Part shown: one piece after another, positions 17,498 through 27,500 of the stretch
Layout of the letters: every line of letters starts with the position of its first letter
How positions within the stretch are numbered: position 1 is the first letter of the stretch
From: Opitutaceae bacterium
Lineage (GTDB): Bacteria; Verrucomicrobiota; Verrucomicrobiia; Opitutales; Opitutaceae
Direction of reading: 5' to 3'
DNA length: 60,894 nt
NCBI GenBank assembly: GCA_016794625.1
Contig: JAEUGY010000067.1
Location: forward strand, 1 to 60,894
Notes under the pieces: generated by a model
Databases searched by the model: none
Seen by the model: the letters and a program-made list of their open reading frames with translations, nothing else
Told to the model about the DNA's origin: nothing
Position numbers and translations under genes: made by a program

Positions 17498-19332
17498 CGC
17501 ATTACTTCTCCCTTTTGCGGGGTTACGATCACGGTTTCCGTGAACGAGTTGATCGAGGCGTAGCGGGTGAGGAAGCGCTCGACGATTGAACCGAAAAGGA
17601 ACACGCCGGCACCTTCGAAGGCCGTCTCATCGAGCCGCAGGCTGATCTCCGACCCCCGCACAAAGGTCACCGGACCGAGCGTCTCGATCCGCCGGACGAC
17701 CGGTTTGACCGTGACGGCCTGGACCCCCTCGATCTGCTTCATCAGCGCCCGGTCCGCCGCATCCGCGTAGAGGCGTAGCAGCTCCCGGAAGGGCCCGGGA
17801 TCCTCGGAACCCGGGCCTCCGTCAATCGAGAGGTAGTTGAGAGACAGGTGGCTGATCAGGCGCCAGAGGATCTCGCCGTCGATCGGAGAGGGCTGCGGCG
17901 GGGTCGGACCCGTGATGCAGCGCACCGCCTGCACCGGTCCACCGCCGTCCGGGGTGAACTCGATCCGGTCGCCCATGGAGAGCGGAAGATGGCGGTTGGT
18001 CACCAGCACTTCGAGGGCCAGCTGGCGAAGGTCGCTCGAATAGGGAGCGGACTGACCGTCCACCAAGGAGAGATAAACCTCCGAACCGGAGTAGGAGGTA
18101 TTCTTGCCATAGCGCTTCTCCTGCTGGGACAGCGTGCGCGGCACCCGGTGGGTCGTATAGAACGAACCTCCGACCGTGCCGCCCGCCCGTGAACCATAAA
18201 ATGGGTAGAAGGTCTGGAGCTGCTCCGATTTGGCACCGATGCCCGTGACACTTTCGACCCGGTAGATCTCAAAATCGAGCGGTCGGGTCCGGTCCGTGAT
18301 GATCTGGTGCTCGTGCGCGCGGTTGTCCAAGGCGATGCGATCGGCCCGGCGTTTGACGAGGTTGATGGCCGGCGTGCAACCCAGGTCGAAGCTGCCCTTG
18401 TCGATCCGGCCCTCCAACTGCGGTTCCGCCTGGTTGAACAACAGCACCACGTCGAACGTCGTCAGTTTGCTGCCCGCCAGAGCCTGGCCGATTCCCTGCA
18501 CCCGCACGAAGAGGAAGCGCTGGGGAAACACCATGTACTCCTTCAGCAGCCGGTACCCCTCGAAGGTGCGCGGACTGTGCGGCAACAGGGCTTCGTTTTC
18601 CTGATGGCCAACCCGCAACGTGGTCGGGCTGGGCAGGCGACGCACCGTGGGGACGCGGCCCGGTTCGACGAGCCTGACCACCCCGCCGCTCTGCCGCCCG
18701 ATCATTTGTTCGAAGATCCGGGTCGGCAGATCATCGTTGCCGCGAATGTAGAAATCGAGGTGCGGAATCGTCTTGAGCGCATCCGCCGTCGCACCGGCGG
18801 TGATTTCGAACCGCAGGCGAAGCGCGGCGCGCCCCTGGCAGTCCGCCGGCAGGTTGAGCGTACCGAGGTCCCGCGTGTAGTATTGGGCCTCGGTCAACGC
18901 GAGCGGCCACAGTGTGACATCATGGCCGGTGGTGTACTCGCAGGACGTGCGCTCGTTGCGTCCAAGCCGCGAACGGAGCACCGTGCCGCGCGGGACATTG
19001 TAACCGGCGATCAGCGCCCCGTCGGTCAGGTCCGGAACCACCTGGGCCACCAGCATCGACGGCGTCGGCGAGAGATAATGGGGATAGACGGTTTCGAGCA
19101 GGCTCTGGGTGAAGCGCGGAAATTCAGCATCGAATTTCCGGCGGACGCGCGCGGTGAGAAAGGCGAACCCCTCCAGCATGCGTTCGACAAAGGGGTCGGC
19201 GCAGACCTCCTTGCCATCGCGATCCAAGGCGAGTCGACCGGCGATTTTGGGATACTCCGCCGCAAATTCCCCCGACATCTCGCGGATGTACTGGAGCTCT
19301 TCGTTGTAGAGACGGAGGAAAGTCTTGTCCAT
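17461..19332 (-). CDS. tssF: TssF baseplate subunit
   Basis: A 623-residue TssF (VasA/ImpG family), the main baseplate wedge protein. The N-terminal signature MDKTFLRLYNEELQYIREM, followed by FAAEYPKIAGRLAL and PFVERMLEGFAFLTARV, is typical. The YPHYLSPTPSM segment and the C-terminal half also fit, and the length is normal for the family. It lies 7 bases after tssE and overlaps tssG, forming a tight baseplate sub-operon. Confidence 0.97.
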   Translation of the reverse strand: MDKTFLRLYNEELQYIREMSGEFAAEYPKIAGRLALDRDGKEVCADPFVERMLEGFAFLTARVRRKFDAEFPRFTQSLLETVYPHYLSPTPSMLVAQVVPDLTDGALIAGYNVPRGTVLRSRLGRNERTSCEYTTGHDVTLWPLALTEAQYYTRDLGTLNLPADCQGRAALRLRFEITAGATADALKTIPHLDFYIRGNDDLPTRIFEQMIGRQSGGVVRLVEPGRVPTVRRLPSPTTLRVGHQENEALLPHSPRTFEGYRLLKEYMVFPQRFLFVRVQGIGQALAGSKLTTFDVVLLFNQAEPQLEGRIDKGSFDLGCTPAINLVKRRADRIALDNRAHEHQIITDRTRPLDFEIYRVESVTGIGAKSEQLQTFYPFYGSRAGGTVGGSFYTTHRVPRTLSQQEKRYGKNTSYSGSEVYLSLVDGQSAPYSSDLRQLALEVLVTNRHLPLSMGDRIEFTPDGGGPVQAVRCITGPTPPQPSPIDGEILWRLISHLSLNYLSIDGGPGSEDPGPFRELLRLYADAADRALMKQIEGVQAVTVKPVVRRIETLGPVTFVRGSEISLRLDETAFEGAGVFLFGSIVERFLTRYASINSFTETVIVTPQKGEVMRWPIQTGTRPLL

Positions 19333-19339
19333 GGACGGC

Positions 19340-19837
19340 TCAGAAGGAGAACTGACCGGTCTCGAGGTCGACCACCGTCTTGGCGTAGAACTTTTCTGGC
19401 ATGGGTTGCGCCCACAGGTCCGCGGAAATCTGGAAGAAGATGCGGTGCGGGTTGCGCTGCGATTCGAGTTCCGACTCCTTCAAAATCTTCACCTGCAGGG
19501 TCCGCCGGATGATGCGCGGTTCGAAAAAGAGGATCGTCTCGGAAATCTCCCGTTCAATCTGTCGCAAATCGCCGCCTTCGGAGAAAATGCCGGCGAGGTC
19601 GCGCATGCCGTAGTTGAGCACGGAGCGATAGACCTGATCGTACTCATCGAGTCCCTCCGACTCGCGGTGACGCTGAGTATTAAGCAGCCAGCTCAGGTCG
19701 CGCAGCACGCCTTCCTTGAACCGGCTCAGGGAGATGACCCGCTGATTCCGACTCTCGACCTGCACGGAGGGTTGCTCATCCGTGAGCCGGTCAAGCAGGC
19801 ACGGCTGGAGGCGGTCGATGGCGGCGAGATCGGCCAT
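19340..19837 (-). CDS. tssE: TssE baseplate subunit (gp25-like)
   Basis: A 165-residue TssE, the gp25-like baseplate protein that initiates sheath assembly. The start at 19837 (MADLAAIDRLQPCLLDRL) is chosen because this matches the family N-terminus; a longer frame to 20146 overlaps tagJ out of frame. The gp25 core is visible: VLRDLSWLLNTQ, then SVLNYGMRDLAGIF, then REISETILFFEPRI. It starts 19 bases after tagJ and ends 7 bases before tssF. Confidence 0.93.
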   Translation of the reverse strand: MADLAAIDRLQPCLLDRLTDEQPSVQVESRNQRVISLSRFKEGVLRDLSWLLNTQRHRESEGLDEYDQVYRSVLNYGMRDLAGIFSEGGDLRQIEREISETILFFEPRIIRRTLQVKILKESELESQRNPHRIFFQISADLWAQPMPEKFYAKTVVDLETGQFSF

Positions 19838-19856
19838 GGTGGGAGCCTGGAGGAAA

Positions 19857-20639
19857 TCAGCTGCCCTTGAACTCGAGGGTGCGAAGGTCGAGCAGCGAAA
19901 AATCGGTCTCTCCCGCCGTAAACATCCGCTGTCCCAGTCCGCGGTACTGACCTTCCGCCAGCTCCTCCCATTCGGTCCGGCGCGCCAGACGCAACCGGTC
20001 ATCGCTCGCGGACTCCGTCCCGACGTAGCGGCACGGAATGAGGATCGAGGATTCTCCCCCGGTGATCCACGTGGCCTGGGCCGGAATCCAGACCAAGTGC
20101 CGCAAATCGGTCGCCGGAGCGATGGACAGCCGCCGGATGCGTTCAAAGGGAATCCAGTAATATTTGCCGTCCATCATGGCCTCGAGCACGGGTCCGAGAC
20201 GGGAGTCGGCATCGGCAATCCACGGAACCTCGGTCCCATTGACCAACGCGGGCGTCGCGGGGGCCGCCTCGAAGGCCTCGGCGCGGAGCTTGGCCTGCAA
20301 GGCCGCATCCGCCGGGTTCAGGGCCTGAATCAGCTGGGCCATCCACGGAGCGGGTTCGCCGAGCACGAGCGGCGTGGTACGCCCGCCGAAGACATCGCGT
20401 CGGAGGGACTCGGCCAGCAATGCCTGCGCAACCATGCCTGTCCAGCCCTTGTACTCGTCGCCCAGCGAATCGAGGGTCTGCAATTGGATCTTGGCACGAT
20501 CCCAGTTGCCCATCACGCAGAGGAGCTGGACCAGGGACAACCGGAGTTGGGCATCCGCCCCGTTGGCCCGGATCTTGTTTTGCAGGGCATCGAGTGCCGC
20601 CGCGAGGTTGCCTGACTTGATGTGGTCTTCGACAATCAC
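19857..20639 (-). CDS. tagJ: TagJ/ImpE accessory protein
   Basis: A 260-residue TagJ (ImpE/SciE) protein beginning with a GTG codon. The N-terminal half is a TPR-like helical region (GNLAAALDALQNKIRANGADAQLRLSLVQLL cut into helices), in line with TagJ proteins. The second half holds the typical GKYYWIPFERIRRLSI and PTPL-type strands ending in LDLRTLEF. In other systems TagJ binds TssB and influences sheath-ClpV interplay. It is the first gene after the hcp terminator pair, so it may have its own promoter in the 199-base gap or depend on read-through. Confidence 0.9.
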   Translation of the reverse strand: MIVEDHIKSGNLAAALDALQNKIRANGADAQLRLSLVQLLCVMGNWDRAKIQLQTLDSLGDEYKGWTGMVAQALLAESLRRDVFGGRTTPLVLGEPAPWMAQLIQALNPADAALQAKLRAEAFEAAPATPALVNGTEVPWIADADSRLGPVLEAMMDGKYYWIPFERIRRLSIAPATDLRHLVWIPAQATWITGGESSILIPCRYVGTESASDDRLRLARRTEWEELAEGQYRGLGQRMFTAGETDFSLLDLRTLEFKGS

Positions 20640-20728
20640 GTGAACAGGAGAGTAACGGAAAGCAAGGAAGCGGAGCGGGCGGAACGAAACCGACGATAAG
20701 CGCAGCCGCGCCGCGGTCGGGCCAACCG

Positions 20729-20749
20729 AAAAACCGTCGGAGCCGACGG
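20729..20749 (-). terminator. Second terminator hairpin after hcp
   Basis: On the minus strand a perfect 7-bp stem (CCGTCGG / CCGACGG, 20734-20749) with a two-base loop is followed by a run of five T (20729-20733). This has the form of an intrinsic terminator. It lies about 90 bases after the hcp stop, just past the first hairpin. Confidence 0.7.
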
Positions 20750-20789
20750 GGACAAGAAAGCGGGCTGCCGGATGGCTCAGGCAGCCCGC
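20750..20789 (-). terminator. First terminator hairpin after hcp
   Basis: On the minus strand a perfect 10-bp stem (GCGGGCTGCC / GGCAGCCCGC, 20760-20789) with a 10-base loop is followed by TTTCTT. It lies about 50 bases after the hcp stop codon. The T-run is interrupted, so it may act as a partial terminator or as a 3' mRNA stabiliser for the abundant hcp transcript. Confidence 0.65.
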
Positions 20790-20838
20790 GAAGAAGACGC
20801 AAGACGGGACCGGACGATCCCTCGTGGGCCGAGGAGCG

Positions 20839-21324
20839 TTAGCCGATCTTAACCTGTTTCTTGATGTCGTAGCCGCGAATGACCGGCGTATCGAGGGTGC
20901 CGTCGGCCTTTTGCGGGGCGTATTCGTACTTGAGCGTGGCGAAGTTCAGGCTGATCGAATCAGTCGGAATGTCGCTTCCCCCAGCGCCAGAGGTCTGATA
21001 CGAAGAAACGAGCAGGTCGGTAAATTCGACCTTCATGTATTCTTGCTGTTTGTCACCCGCCTTGCGGCAGATCAACTGGGCCTTTTTGATATGCTTTCCC
21101 GTGGCGCAGGAGAGCATCAACTCGGGGCTCGCCTTGTTGATATTCATCGCGAACGAGAAATCTGAGAACGTCGCCTTGCCGGCGCCGCCTCCCGTATTTG
21201 ATGCAAATGAGCCCGTATTGGAGGCTCCCCAAGAGAAAGAGAGGAGCTGGATCTTGTCCTTGTGCTTGTCATCGGCGGACTCGCCTTTGATGCCTTCAAT
21301 GTCGAGAAAGAAATCGGTAGCCAT
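20839..21324 (-). CDS. hcp: TssD/Hcp tube protein
   Basis: A 161-residue Hcp, the hexameric ring protein that stacks into the inner T6SS tube. The family blocks are clear: FLDIEGIKGES at the N-terminus, DKIQLLSFSWG, then HKDK/KxxPELMLSCATGKHIKKA and a YMKVEFTDLLVSSY strand. It lacks a C-terminal effector extension, so it is a plain tube subunit. A 111-base leader separates it from tssC and contains a 6-bp-stem hairpin at 21357-21372; two terminator-like hairpins follow the stop. This isolates hcp as a unit that can be expressed more strongly than its neighbours. Confidence 0.98.
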   Translation of the reverse strand: MATDFFLDIEGIKGESADDKHKDKIQLLSFSWGASNTGSFASNTGGGAGKATFSDFSFAMNINKASPELMLSCATGKHIKKAQLICRKAGDKQQEYMKVEFTDLLVSSYQTSGAGGSDIPTDSISLNFATLKYEYAPQKADGTLDTPVIRGYDIKKQVKIG

Positions 21325-21435
21325 ATGGGTGAAAAAGGAACTGAGAGGGATTCGATCCGGCGTTGCCGCCGGGGTGTGAGGATTGGGTTGTTTTCGTCGT
21401 TAAAAGCGGCACCGCGAAGGTCCCGCGCACAGGGA

Positions 21436-22926
21436 TCACGCCGTCTTGGCGGACGGCAACTTGGAGACAAGCCGCAGCGAAACCGTGAGGCCTTCGAGCT
21501 GATAATGCGGCCGCAGGAAGAACTTTGAAGTGTAGTATCCAGGATTCCCCGGCACTTCCTCCACGACCACTTCGGCGGCGGCGAGCGGACGCTGCGCCTT
21601 GGTTTCTTCCGACGCGCCGGAGTCGCAGGTGAACTGACGGATCCATTCGTTCAACCAGGTCTGCATTTCACCGCGCTCCTTGTACGAGCCGATCTTGTCG
21701 CGCACCATGCACTTCAGGTAGTGCGCAAACCGGGTGGTCGCGAACAGGTAGGGCAGACGCGCCGCCAGGTTGGCGTTGGCGGTTGCATCCGGATCGTCGT
21801 ACTCCTGCGGTTTCTGCAGGGACTGCGCGCCGACAAACACGGCGTAGTCGGTGTTTTTCCAATGGGAAAGCGGCATGAACCCGTTCCGGGCAAGTTCGGC
21901 TTCGCGGCGGTCCGTGATGGCGATTTCGGTGGGACACTTCATGTCCACGCCACCATCGTCCGTCGGGAATGTGTGCACGGGCAGGTTTTCGACCGTGCCG
22001 CCGCTTTCGGCGCCGCGGATCCGGGCGCACCATCCGTACAACTTGAACGCCCGGGTGACATTGGTCGCCATGGCGTAGGCCGAGTTGGCCCAGGTGAACT
22101 TGCCGTGCACTGCGCCCGCCGTATCTTCCTCGAACGCGAATTCCTCCACGGGATTTGATTTGGCGCCGTAGGGCTGCCGGGCGAGGAACCGCGGCATCGC
22201 CAGACCCAGGTACCGGGCATCTTCGGAGGCACGCAGCGAATTCCAGGCGGCATACTCAGCCGTGGTGAAGATCTTGTTGACGTCGCGCGGATTGCTCAGC
22301 TCCTGCCAGCTGGACAGGTTCATGACCGAAGGAGCGGCGCCTGTGATGAAGGGAGCGTGGGCGGCCGAGGCGATCTGCGCCATGCCGCGCAGGATTTCGA
22401 CATCGGGCGGCGTGTGGTCGAAATGGAAGTCACCCACCAGCGCGCCGTACGGCTGGCCACCGGGCGAACCAAATTCCTCTTCGTACAATTTCTTGAACAG
22501 CGGACTCTGGTCCCAGGCGGTGCCCTTGTACTTCTTGATCGTCTTGCCCAGGTCGCTCTTGGAGATGTTCAACACCCGGATCTTCAGCTTGGCATCGGTT
22601 TCCGTGTTCGAAACCAGGTGATGCAGCCCGCGCCAGGCGCCTTCCAGAGCCTGGAAGTCGGCGTGGTGCATGATGGCATTGATCTGATCGGTCAACTTGC
22701 GGTCAATGGCCGCGATCATGCTCTCGATCGTCTTGACCGTGTCGTCCGAGACGACGGCGACCCCGGCGAGCGCCTGCTCCGCGAGGGTGCGGACCGCGTT
22801 TCCAATCAGATCCTTGGCGGCTTCCGATTTGGGTTTGAATTCCTTGTTGAGCAGCGAGTCGAGATCAGAGGCTGCAAACGAGGTTGCGCCTCCGGCGGAT
22901 TGTTTGGCGGATTCTGCGTTGGCCAT
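21436..22926 (-). CDS. tssC: TssC sheath large subunit
   Basis: A 496-residue TssC (VipB/ImpC), which with TssB forms the contractile sheath. Typical blocks include FQALEGAWRGLHHLV, LFKKLYEEEFGSPGGQPYGALVGDFHF, FARQPYG (here FLARQPYGAKSNPVEEF), and the C-terminal segment EEVPGNPGYYTSKFFLRPH followed by LTVSLRLVSKLP. The length is normal. It starts 11 bases after tssB. Confidence 0.98.
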   Translation of the reverse strand: MANAESAKQSAGGATSFAASDLDSLLNKEFKPKSEAAKDLIGNAVRTLAEQALAGVAVVSDDTVKTIESMIAAIDRKLTDQINAIMHHADFQALEGAWRGLHHLVSNTETDAKLKIRVLNISKSDLGKTIKKYKGTAWDQSPLFKKLYEEEFGSPGGQPYGALVGDFHFDHTPPDVEILRGMAQIASAAHAPFITGAAPSVMNLSSWQELSNPRDVNKIFTTAEYAAWNSLRASEDARYLGLAMPRFLARQPYGAKSNPVEEFAFEEDTAGAVHGKFTWANSAYAMATNVTRAFKLYGWCARIRGAESGGTVENLPVHTFPTDDGGVDMKCPTEIAITDRREAELARNGFMPLSHWKNTDYAVFVGAQSLQKPQEYDDPDATANANLAARLPYLFATTRFAHYLKCMVRDKIGSYKERGEMQTWLNEWIRQFTCDSGASEETKAQRPLAAAEVVVEEVPGNPGYYTSKFFLRPHYQLEGLTVSLRLVSKLPSAKTA

Positions 22927-22937
22927 GGGGAGGGTGC

Positions 22938-23444
22938 TCAGGATTTGGGTTCGTCAGCCGGTTTCGGGGCCGAGGCGAGAGATTTGAGGAGATCGGGGTC
23001 GTTCAGCATCTTGCCGAGCAGCGCCTCGGCGCCGTCCTTGCCATCCATGTAGGAGAGCAGCGAAGACAACTGCGTGCGCGCCTCCAGCAGCTTGCGCAGC
23101 GGCTCGACCTTCTTGGCGATCGCGGCGGGTGAAAAGTCGTCCATGCTCTCGAACGTGACGTCGACGCTCATGTTACCCTCCCCCGTCAGTGTATTGGGAA
23201 CTTGGAACGCCACCCGGGGCTTCATCGCCTTGAGCCGGTCGTCGAAGGTCTCGGAGTCGATTTCGAGGAATTTGCGGTCCTGGATGGGAGCCAGCGGATC
23301 CGCCGGTTTGCCCGAGAGGTCGGCCATGACGCCGACGACGAACGGAAGCTCGATCTTCTTCTGCGCTCCGTAGAGCTCGACATCGTACTCGATCTGAACG
23401 CGCGGGGCGCGGTTGCGGGCGATGAACTTTTGGGATGAAGCCAT
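22938..23444 (-). CDS. tssB: TssB sheath small subunit
   Basis: A 168-residue TssB (VipA/ImpB). The N-terminus SSQKFIARNRAPRVQIEYDVE, the central ELPFVVGVMADLSG and FLEIDSETFDDRLKAMKPRV, and the C-terminal helix LRKLLEARTQLSSLLSYMDG match the family. It is needed, with TssC, to build the sheath, and its exposed segment is the usual ClpV/TagJ interaction region. It lies 60 bases after tssA. Confidence 0.97.
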   Translation of the reverse strand: MASSQKFIARNRAPRVQIEYDVELYGAQKKIELPFVVGVMADLSGKPADPLAPIQDRKFLEIDSETFDDRLKAMKPRVAFQVPNTLTGEGNMSVDVTFESMDDFSPAAIAKKVEPLRKLLEARTQLSSLLSYMDGKDGAEALLGKMLNDPDLLKSLASAPKPADEPKS

Positions 23445-23504
23445 GGTGCTTATATACGGTACCTTCTTGGTTCGAACGTGAAAATCTTTCGGGAAAACGA
23501 GCCG

Positions 23505-24551
23505 TTAAGTCTTGGGTTCGTTGTCGTTCTGCAGGGGGCCGGTCAGGGACATGATTCGATCCATCGCCTCCGGAGTCAACTCCGTGATGAGCTGCATAAA
23601 ATTCATGGGGACGATGCGTTTCACGCGGGTGATCAGGAATGGCACCGGGCTCGAGGGTTCGTGGGCGCGATAGTAGTCCATGATCGCCTGCAATGCCTTC
23701 AGGACCTCCTCGCGGCTGCGGATGACGCCGCTAAATCCCTGCTCGGGTGCGGTGGCCCGGCCGGCGGATGCGTCGGATACTGCGGGACCGGCGGGAGCCG
23801 CACCGCCTTCAGGTTCAGGCAGGCCGATCCAGGAGATCACCTGGTTCAGTTCGCGCCGCAGTACGTCCATCGAGGGAAAGGACGTCGGTCCGGCCTCTCG
23901 CTTGAAAAAGGCCTCAATCGCCGCGAGGTCGTCGAGCAATGCGACCGTGGCGACCGACACCTCCTTGGCGCTCGGGCCGAGCTCCAGAATCGCGGCATCC
24001 AGCAGGCCTTGGGTCGGCGCCTGCCCTGCCTCCGAAGCCCACGTCACCTGTCCCTTCACGTGGAGGTAATGTTCGAGCGTGAACACGCCGGCGCGAGGAG
24101 CCTTGAGGAGCGGCGCCTTGCGCAGGCCGGCAATGATCTTGTAAAGGTCGCCATCCGTATTGAGCGGGGCCGACAGGCTGGAGATCGCGTTGACCCGTTC
24201 GGTCGGGTCATTGTTGTCACTGGCATCGAGCAAGGGAAAGACCGTGGCCCAGTACTGTTCGAGGTAACCGCGAATCAGTTTGATTCCGGCGGCCAGGCCC
24301 GGCAGGCCGGTGGTTCGGAGCGCAGCCGCGGTGAGCAGCGCGGCCACCCTCAGGTCCTTGGTCGATTTTGAAGCCTCAACCAGCCGGGCCTCCAGGGTCT
24401 TCCAGTCGGGCTCTTCCGCCGCGGAAAACTGGGTCTCGGGTTTGCCTTGAATCGCCGTCTCAAGTTCAAACAGCAGTCCCGCCACCGCGGGGTCGTCGCC
24501 ACAGGGCGCATCCGCGCGCACAGGGGCCAGCAAGGTATCAATCGGAATCAT
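23505..24551 (-). CDS. tssA: TssA assembly/capping protein
   Basis: A 348-residue TssA with the ImpA_N domain at the N-terminus (LLAPVRADAPCGDDPAVAGL, EEPDWKTLEARLVEASKSTKDLRVA split over residues 45-70, and YLEQYWATVFPLLD). This domain is shared by TssA-type proteins that prime sheath and tube polymerisation. The C-terminal half ends in a helical block with SREEVLKALQAIMDYYRAHEPSSPVPFL, a short TssA tail. Its start codon lies only 4 bases after the stop of the giant exoprotein gene, so it is very likely on the same transcript. Confidence 0.93.
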   Translation of the reverse strand: MIPIDTLLAPVRADAPCGDDPAVAGLLFELETAIQGKPETQFSAAEEPDWKTLEARLVEASKSTKDLRVAALLTAAALRTTGLPGLAAGIKLIRGYLEQYWATVFPLLDASDNNDPTERVNAISSLSAPLNTDGDLYKIIAGLRKAPLLKAPRAGVFTLEHYLHVKGQVTWASEAGQAPTQGLLDAAILELGPSAKEVSVATVALLDDLAAIEAFFKREAGPTSFPSMDVLRRELNQVISWIGLPEPEGGAAPAGPAVSDASAGRATAPEQGFSGVIRSREEVLKALQAIMDYYRAHEPSSPVPFLITRVKRIVPMNFMQLITELTPEAMDRIMSLTGPLQNDNEPKT

Positions 24552-24555
24552 GGTA

Positions 24556-27500
24556 TCAGGACAGGGGTCGGTGAGACGGAGGAGGAAGGGCGGCTCGGTT
24601 CGAAGGCGGCGGGGGTTCGTCGAGCCCGCCTTCGACCACTAGGCGAAGGAAGTCCGCGTCCACGTTCAAGCGTGGTCTTAACAGATTTCCGTAAATTTGC
24701 GATTTTGACACTTCAAGTTCGTGGCGGGTCAGGCCGAGCCGTTCAATCTGCACCAGCGTGGCGCGGAGGGAACCAATGAAAGCGAGCACGGCTCGCGCAT
24801 CGGCCTCCGGACGGCGTTCAAGCCAGGCGCGGAAGGCCCGGCCATCTTCGCTCTGGGTTTCCTGGAAGAAAACATCATAAACCGAGGCGAGCGCATCCGC
24901 CACCTTGGTCAAGCCGGAGGTCTGCTCTCCCACGAGGCCGGTTTCAGCCGCCAAGCGCAGGACTTCGCGCACGCTGGCACCCTCCACCCGGGCATCGACG
25001 ACCTCATAATCGCTCTCAAAGGGTCGAATCCGGTTGGGCACGACAACAAAGGTGCCCGCGCGACGGCTGCGTGATTGTTCCTCGTAACGCATGAGGGCCC
25101 GGGAATAGATGCCAAGCGCCTGGAGCTGCTCACGCAACGCGGGGGCGAGGTCGGCCTCGGCCGGTTCCATCGCCTGTTCCTGCCGCGGGGCCACGGGCAC
25201 GTACACCTGCTCCAGGGAGGCGCGCAACTGTCCGTTCGCGGTCACCGCATACAGGGGTGACGCGTTCTCGCTGCCAAAGCGGGCGGCGGGAATGGCCGCC
25301 ACGTGGCCGATGCCGGCCGCCGAGGTCAGGTCGAGATAAACGAGGTTCGGCACGAGAGGTCGGAGAAGGGAGCGTTCCTCGGCGAGGTCCGCGACCAAAA
25401 CCGTCTGGGGAGTCTGCCCGGGTCCGGCGATCAGGGTGATGACCTCAGGAGAGTTCACCAGCAGGGTGCCCTGACTTTTCCCGAGGTCGAGCTTGGACAG
25501 CTCGGCCCGGATCGGGGCCTCGGGCGAGCCTCCGCGGAAGAACAGGACGCGTCCGGCCACGAGGTCCATGCCGCGGTCTTCACCCTGAAGGTCAGGCCAC
25601 AGGGCCGGTGCGGGCGCGCGGCTGCGCAAGCGGATCTGGGGCGCGATCAACGCGAGGGTCTGCGCCGCCGCGGTGTTGCTCAGCGTCATCGCCTGATCCG
25701 CGAAAATCACGAGGCTGCCATCGCGCACGGCGAGGCGCTCGAAGGGCTGGAGGGTCACCTGCGCTCCGGCGATCGTGAGGTCGCCAGGGTTGGCCTTGAA
25801 AATCGACGACTGCAGCGGGGGCGCCGTCTTGTCGTCACTTGTATCCGTCAGCGTCAGCGCCCCGCTGCCCAGCACCACGGTCCCCGTTTCCGAGTCGAGG
25901 CGGTTTCCGCGGATTTCCAGATGGGGAGCGGTGGTCGCTCCCTTGCCCGTGTCCCGTCCGATCTCCAGCGCGAGCGTGTCGGTGGTCCAGACATTGTCGA
26001 CCCCGACGCTCCGCCCGCTGATCTGCACGTTTTTGAGGCGGGCGGCGACGCCACCCAGGTCGCCGTCCGCGGACACGAGGCCTTCCCGCGCCAGAACCGA
26101 GAGGGTGCGACCCCCACCCTGCGCACCCCGCCCCAGCGTGACGTTACCGTTCGACGCCGTGAGCACCAGATCCGCGCCGAGGGTCAGGGCGCCGGCATAG
26201 CGTTGGTCGGCGGTCGTAGCGGCGGTCAGGGTGGGCGCGCCCTCGAACGTGACATCATCGCCAAAGTCCAGGGCCGTCGCCGCGAGATCGGCCCTCACGG
26301 TGGTGGTGCCTCCGGCATCGGTGGCGAGGGTGCCGACACGCCTTCCCTGCCCCACCGGTGCGAGGAACGTGACCGCGCCCGACGAGAGGAGGGACACCGA
26401 ACCGGTGGTCCCCGGTGCGGAATCCACCGTGTTTTGAAACACAATCCCGGATGCGGACAGGTCGGTCTTGCCGCCGAGCAAGACCGCGTCGGCGTACGTC
26501 TGGGCTCCGAGCGTCACGACGCGGTCACCTTGAAACCGCGTCGTCCCACTCGCATCGGTGGTGAGAGACTTCAGCCTCCGGCCTCCGTCGCCCACCGCTC
26601 CTTGGAACACCGTTTCCCCCGCCACCGAAAGGATGAGTGCGGCTCCGCCATCCTGGCGGGACTGAACCGAATCTCCGAACGTGAGGGATCCCGCCGTCAA
26701 CGACGTGTCGGTGACCAGGGTCACCGCATCGCCGAAAGTGAGTGCACCGGTGACGCGCATCCGTCCGGTGCCGATCTCGGTTCCTCCCAGGGCGGAGGTG
26801 GAAAGTGACGTCAGTGCGTTGCGATCGCCCACCGCTTCGCGGAAGCTGGTCAAGCCGGCGGTTTTGACCACGAGATCGGCTGCGGCGCCGGCCCGGGCGT
26901 CGACCGGACCAAGAAATGCGATTTCACCGGAGGTCGTGCTCTCGATCAGCGCCGGACCGCTCAGTTGCAGCGGGGAGGCGATGGTGATCCCTCCGGCCGC
27001 GGCCAGCAGCGGGCGGGCCGCCTCCCCTCCGTTCAGTTCGACGACGCCGCCCGACGCCGCCGTCAGCTGAATCGTGCCACCGGAACTGCCCACCGTCGCG
27101 CTCCCGGGCGAAGAGAGGCCGGTCACCCGAAGGGAGGAACCCGCGGGCGCCTGGCTGGAGGATGCCAGGATGAGCGCACCGGTCGAGGACAGTTGGCCGC
27201 CCGCCTGGACCTCCACCGCGAGAGGCAGGGTGGCGGGATTGGCTCCCGCTTCGGACCAGGCCGAACCGGTCACGGTCAACGTTCCCGTCGACAGGAGCGA
27301 TCCGGTGGGTGCGATCTGCACCCCGCCCGGTCCGGATTCATTTGGGCCGATCCGAGCGTCGGCATCGGCCGTCACGATCAGATTGCTGCCCGTGATCGGC
27401 GCGGAAATCCGGACGTTTTGGTGGGCGTCAATCCGCTCGACGCCAGCCATCGGGGCCTGGAGTAACGTATCCGAACCAAACGAAGCACGTTCGGCACCGG

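Noticed and set aside
19838-20146. Longer start for tssE
   Set aside because: The added residues are Arg/Ser/Pro-rich, overlap tagJ out of frame and have no TssE similarity; MADLAAIDRLQ at 19837 fits the family.
219-24551. Locus as an extracellular contractile injection system rather than a T6SS
   Set aside because: ClpV, TssE-F-G, TssK, DotU-type TssL and IcmF-type TssM are all present, which define a membrane-anchored T6SS.
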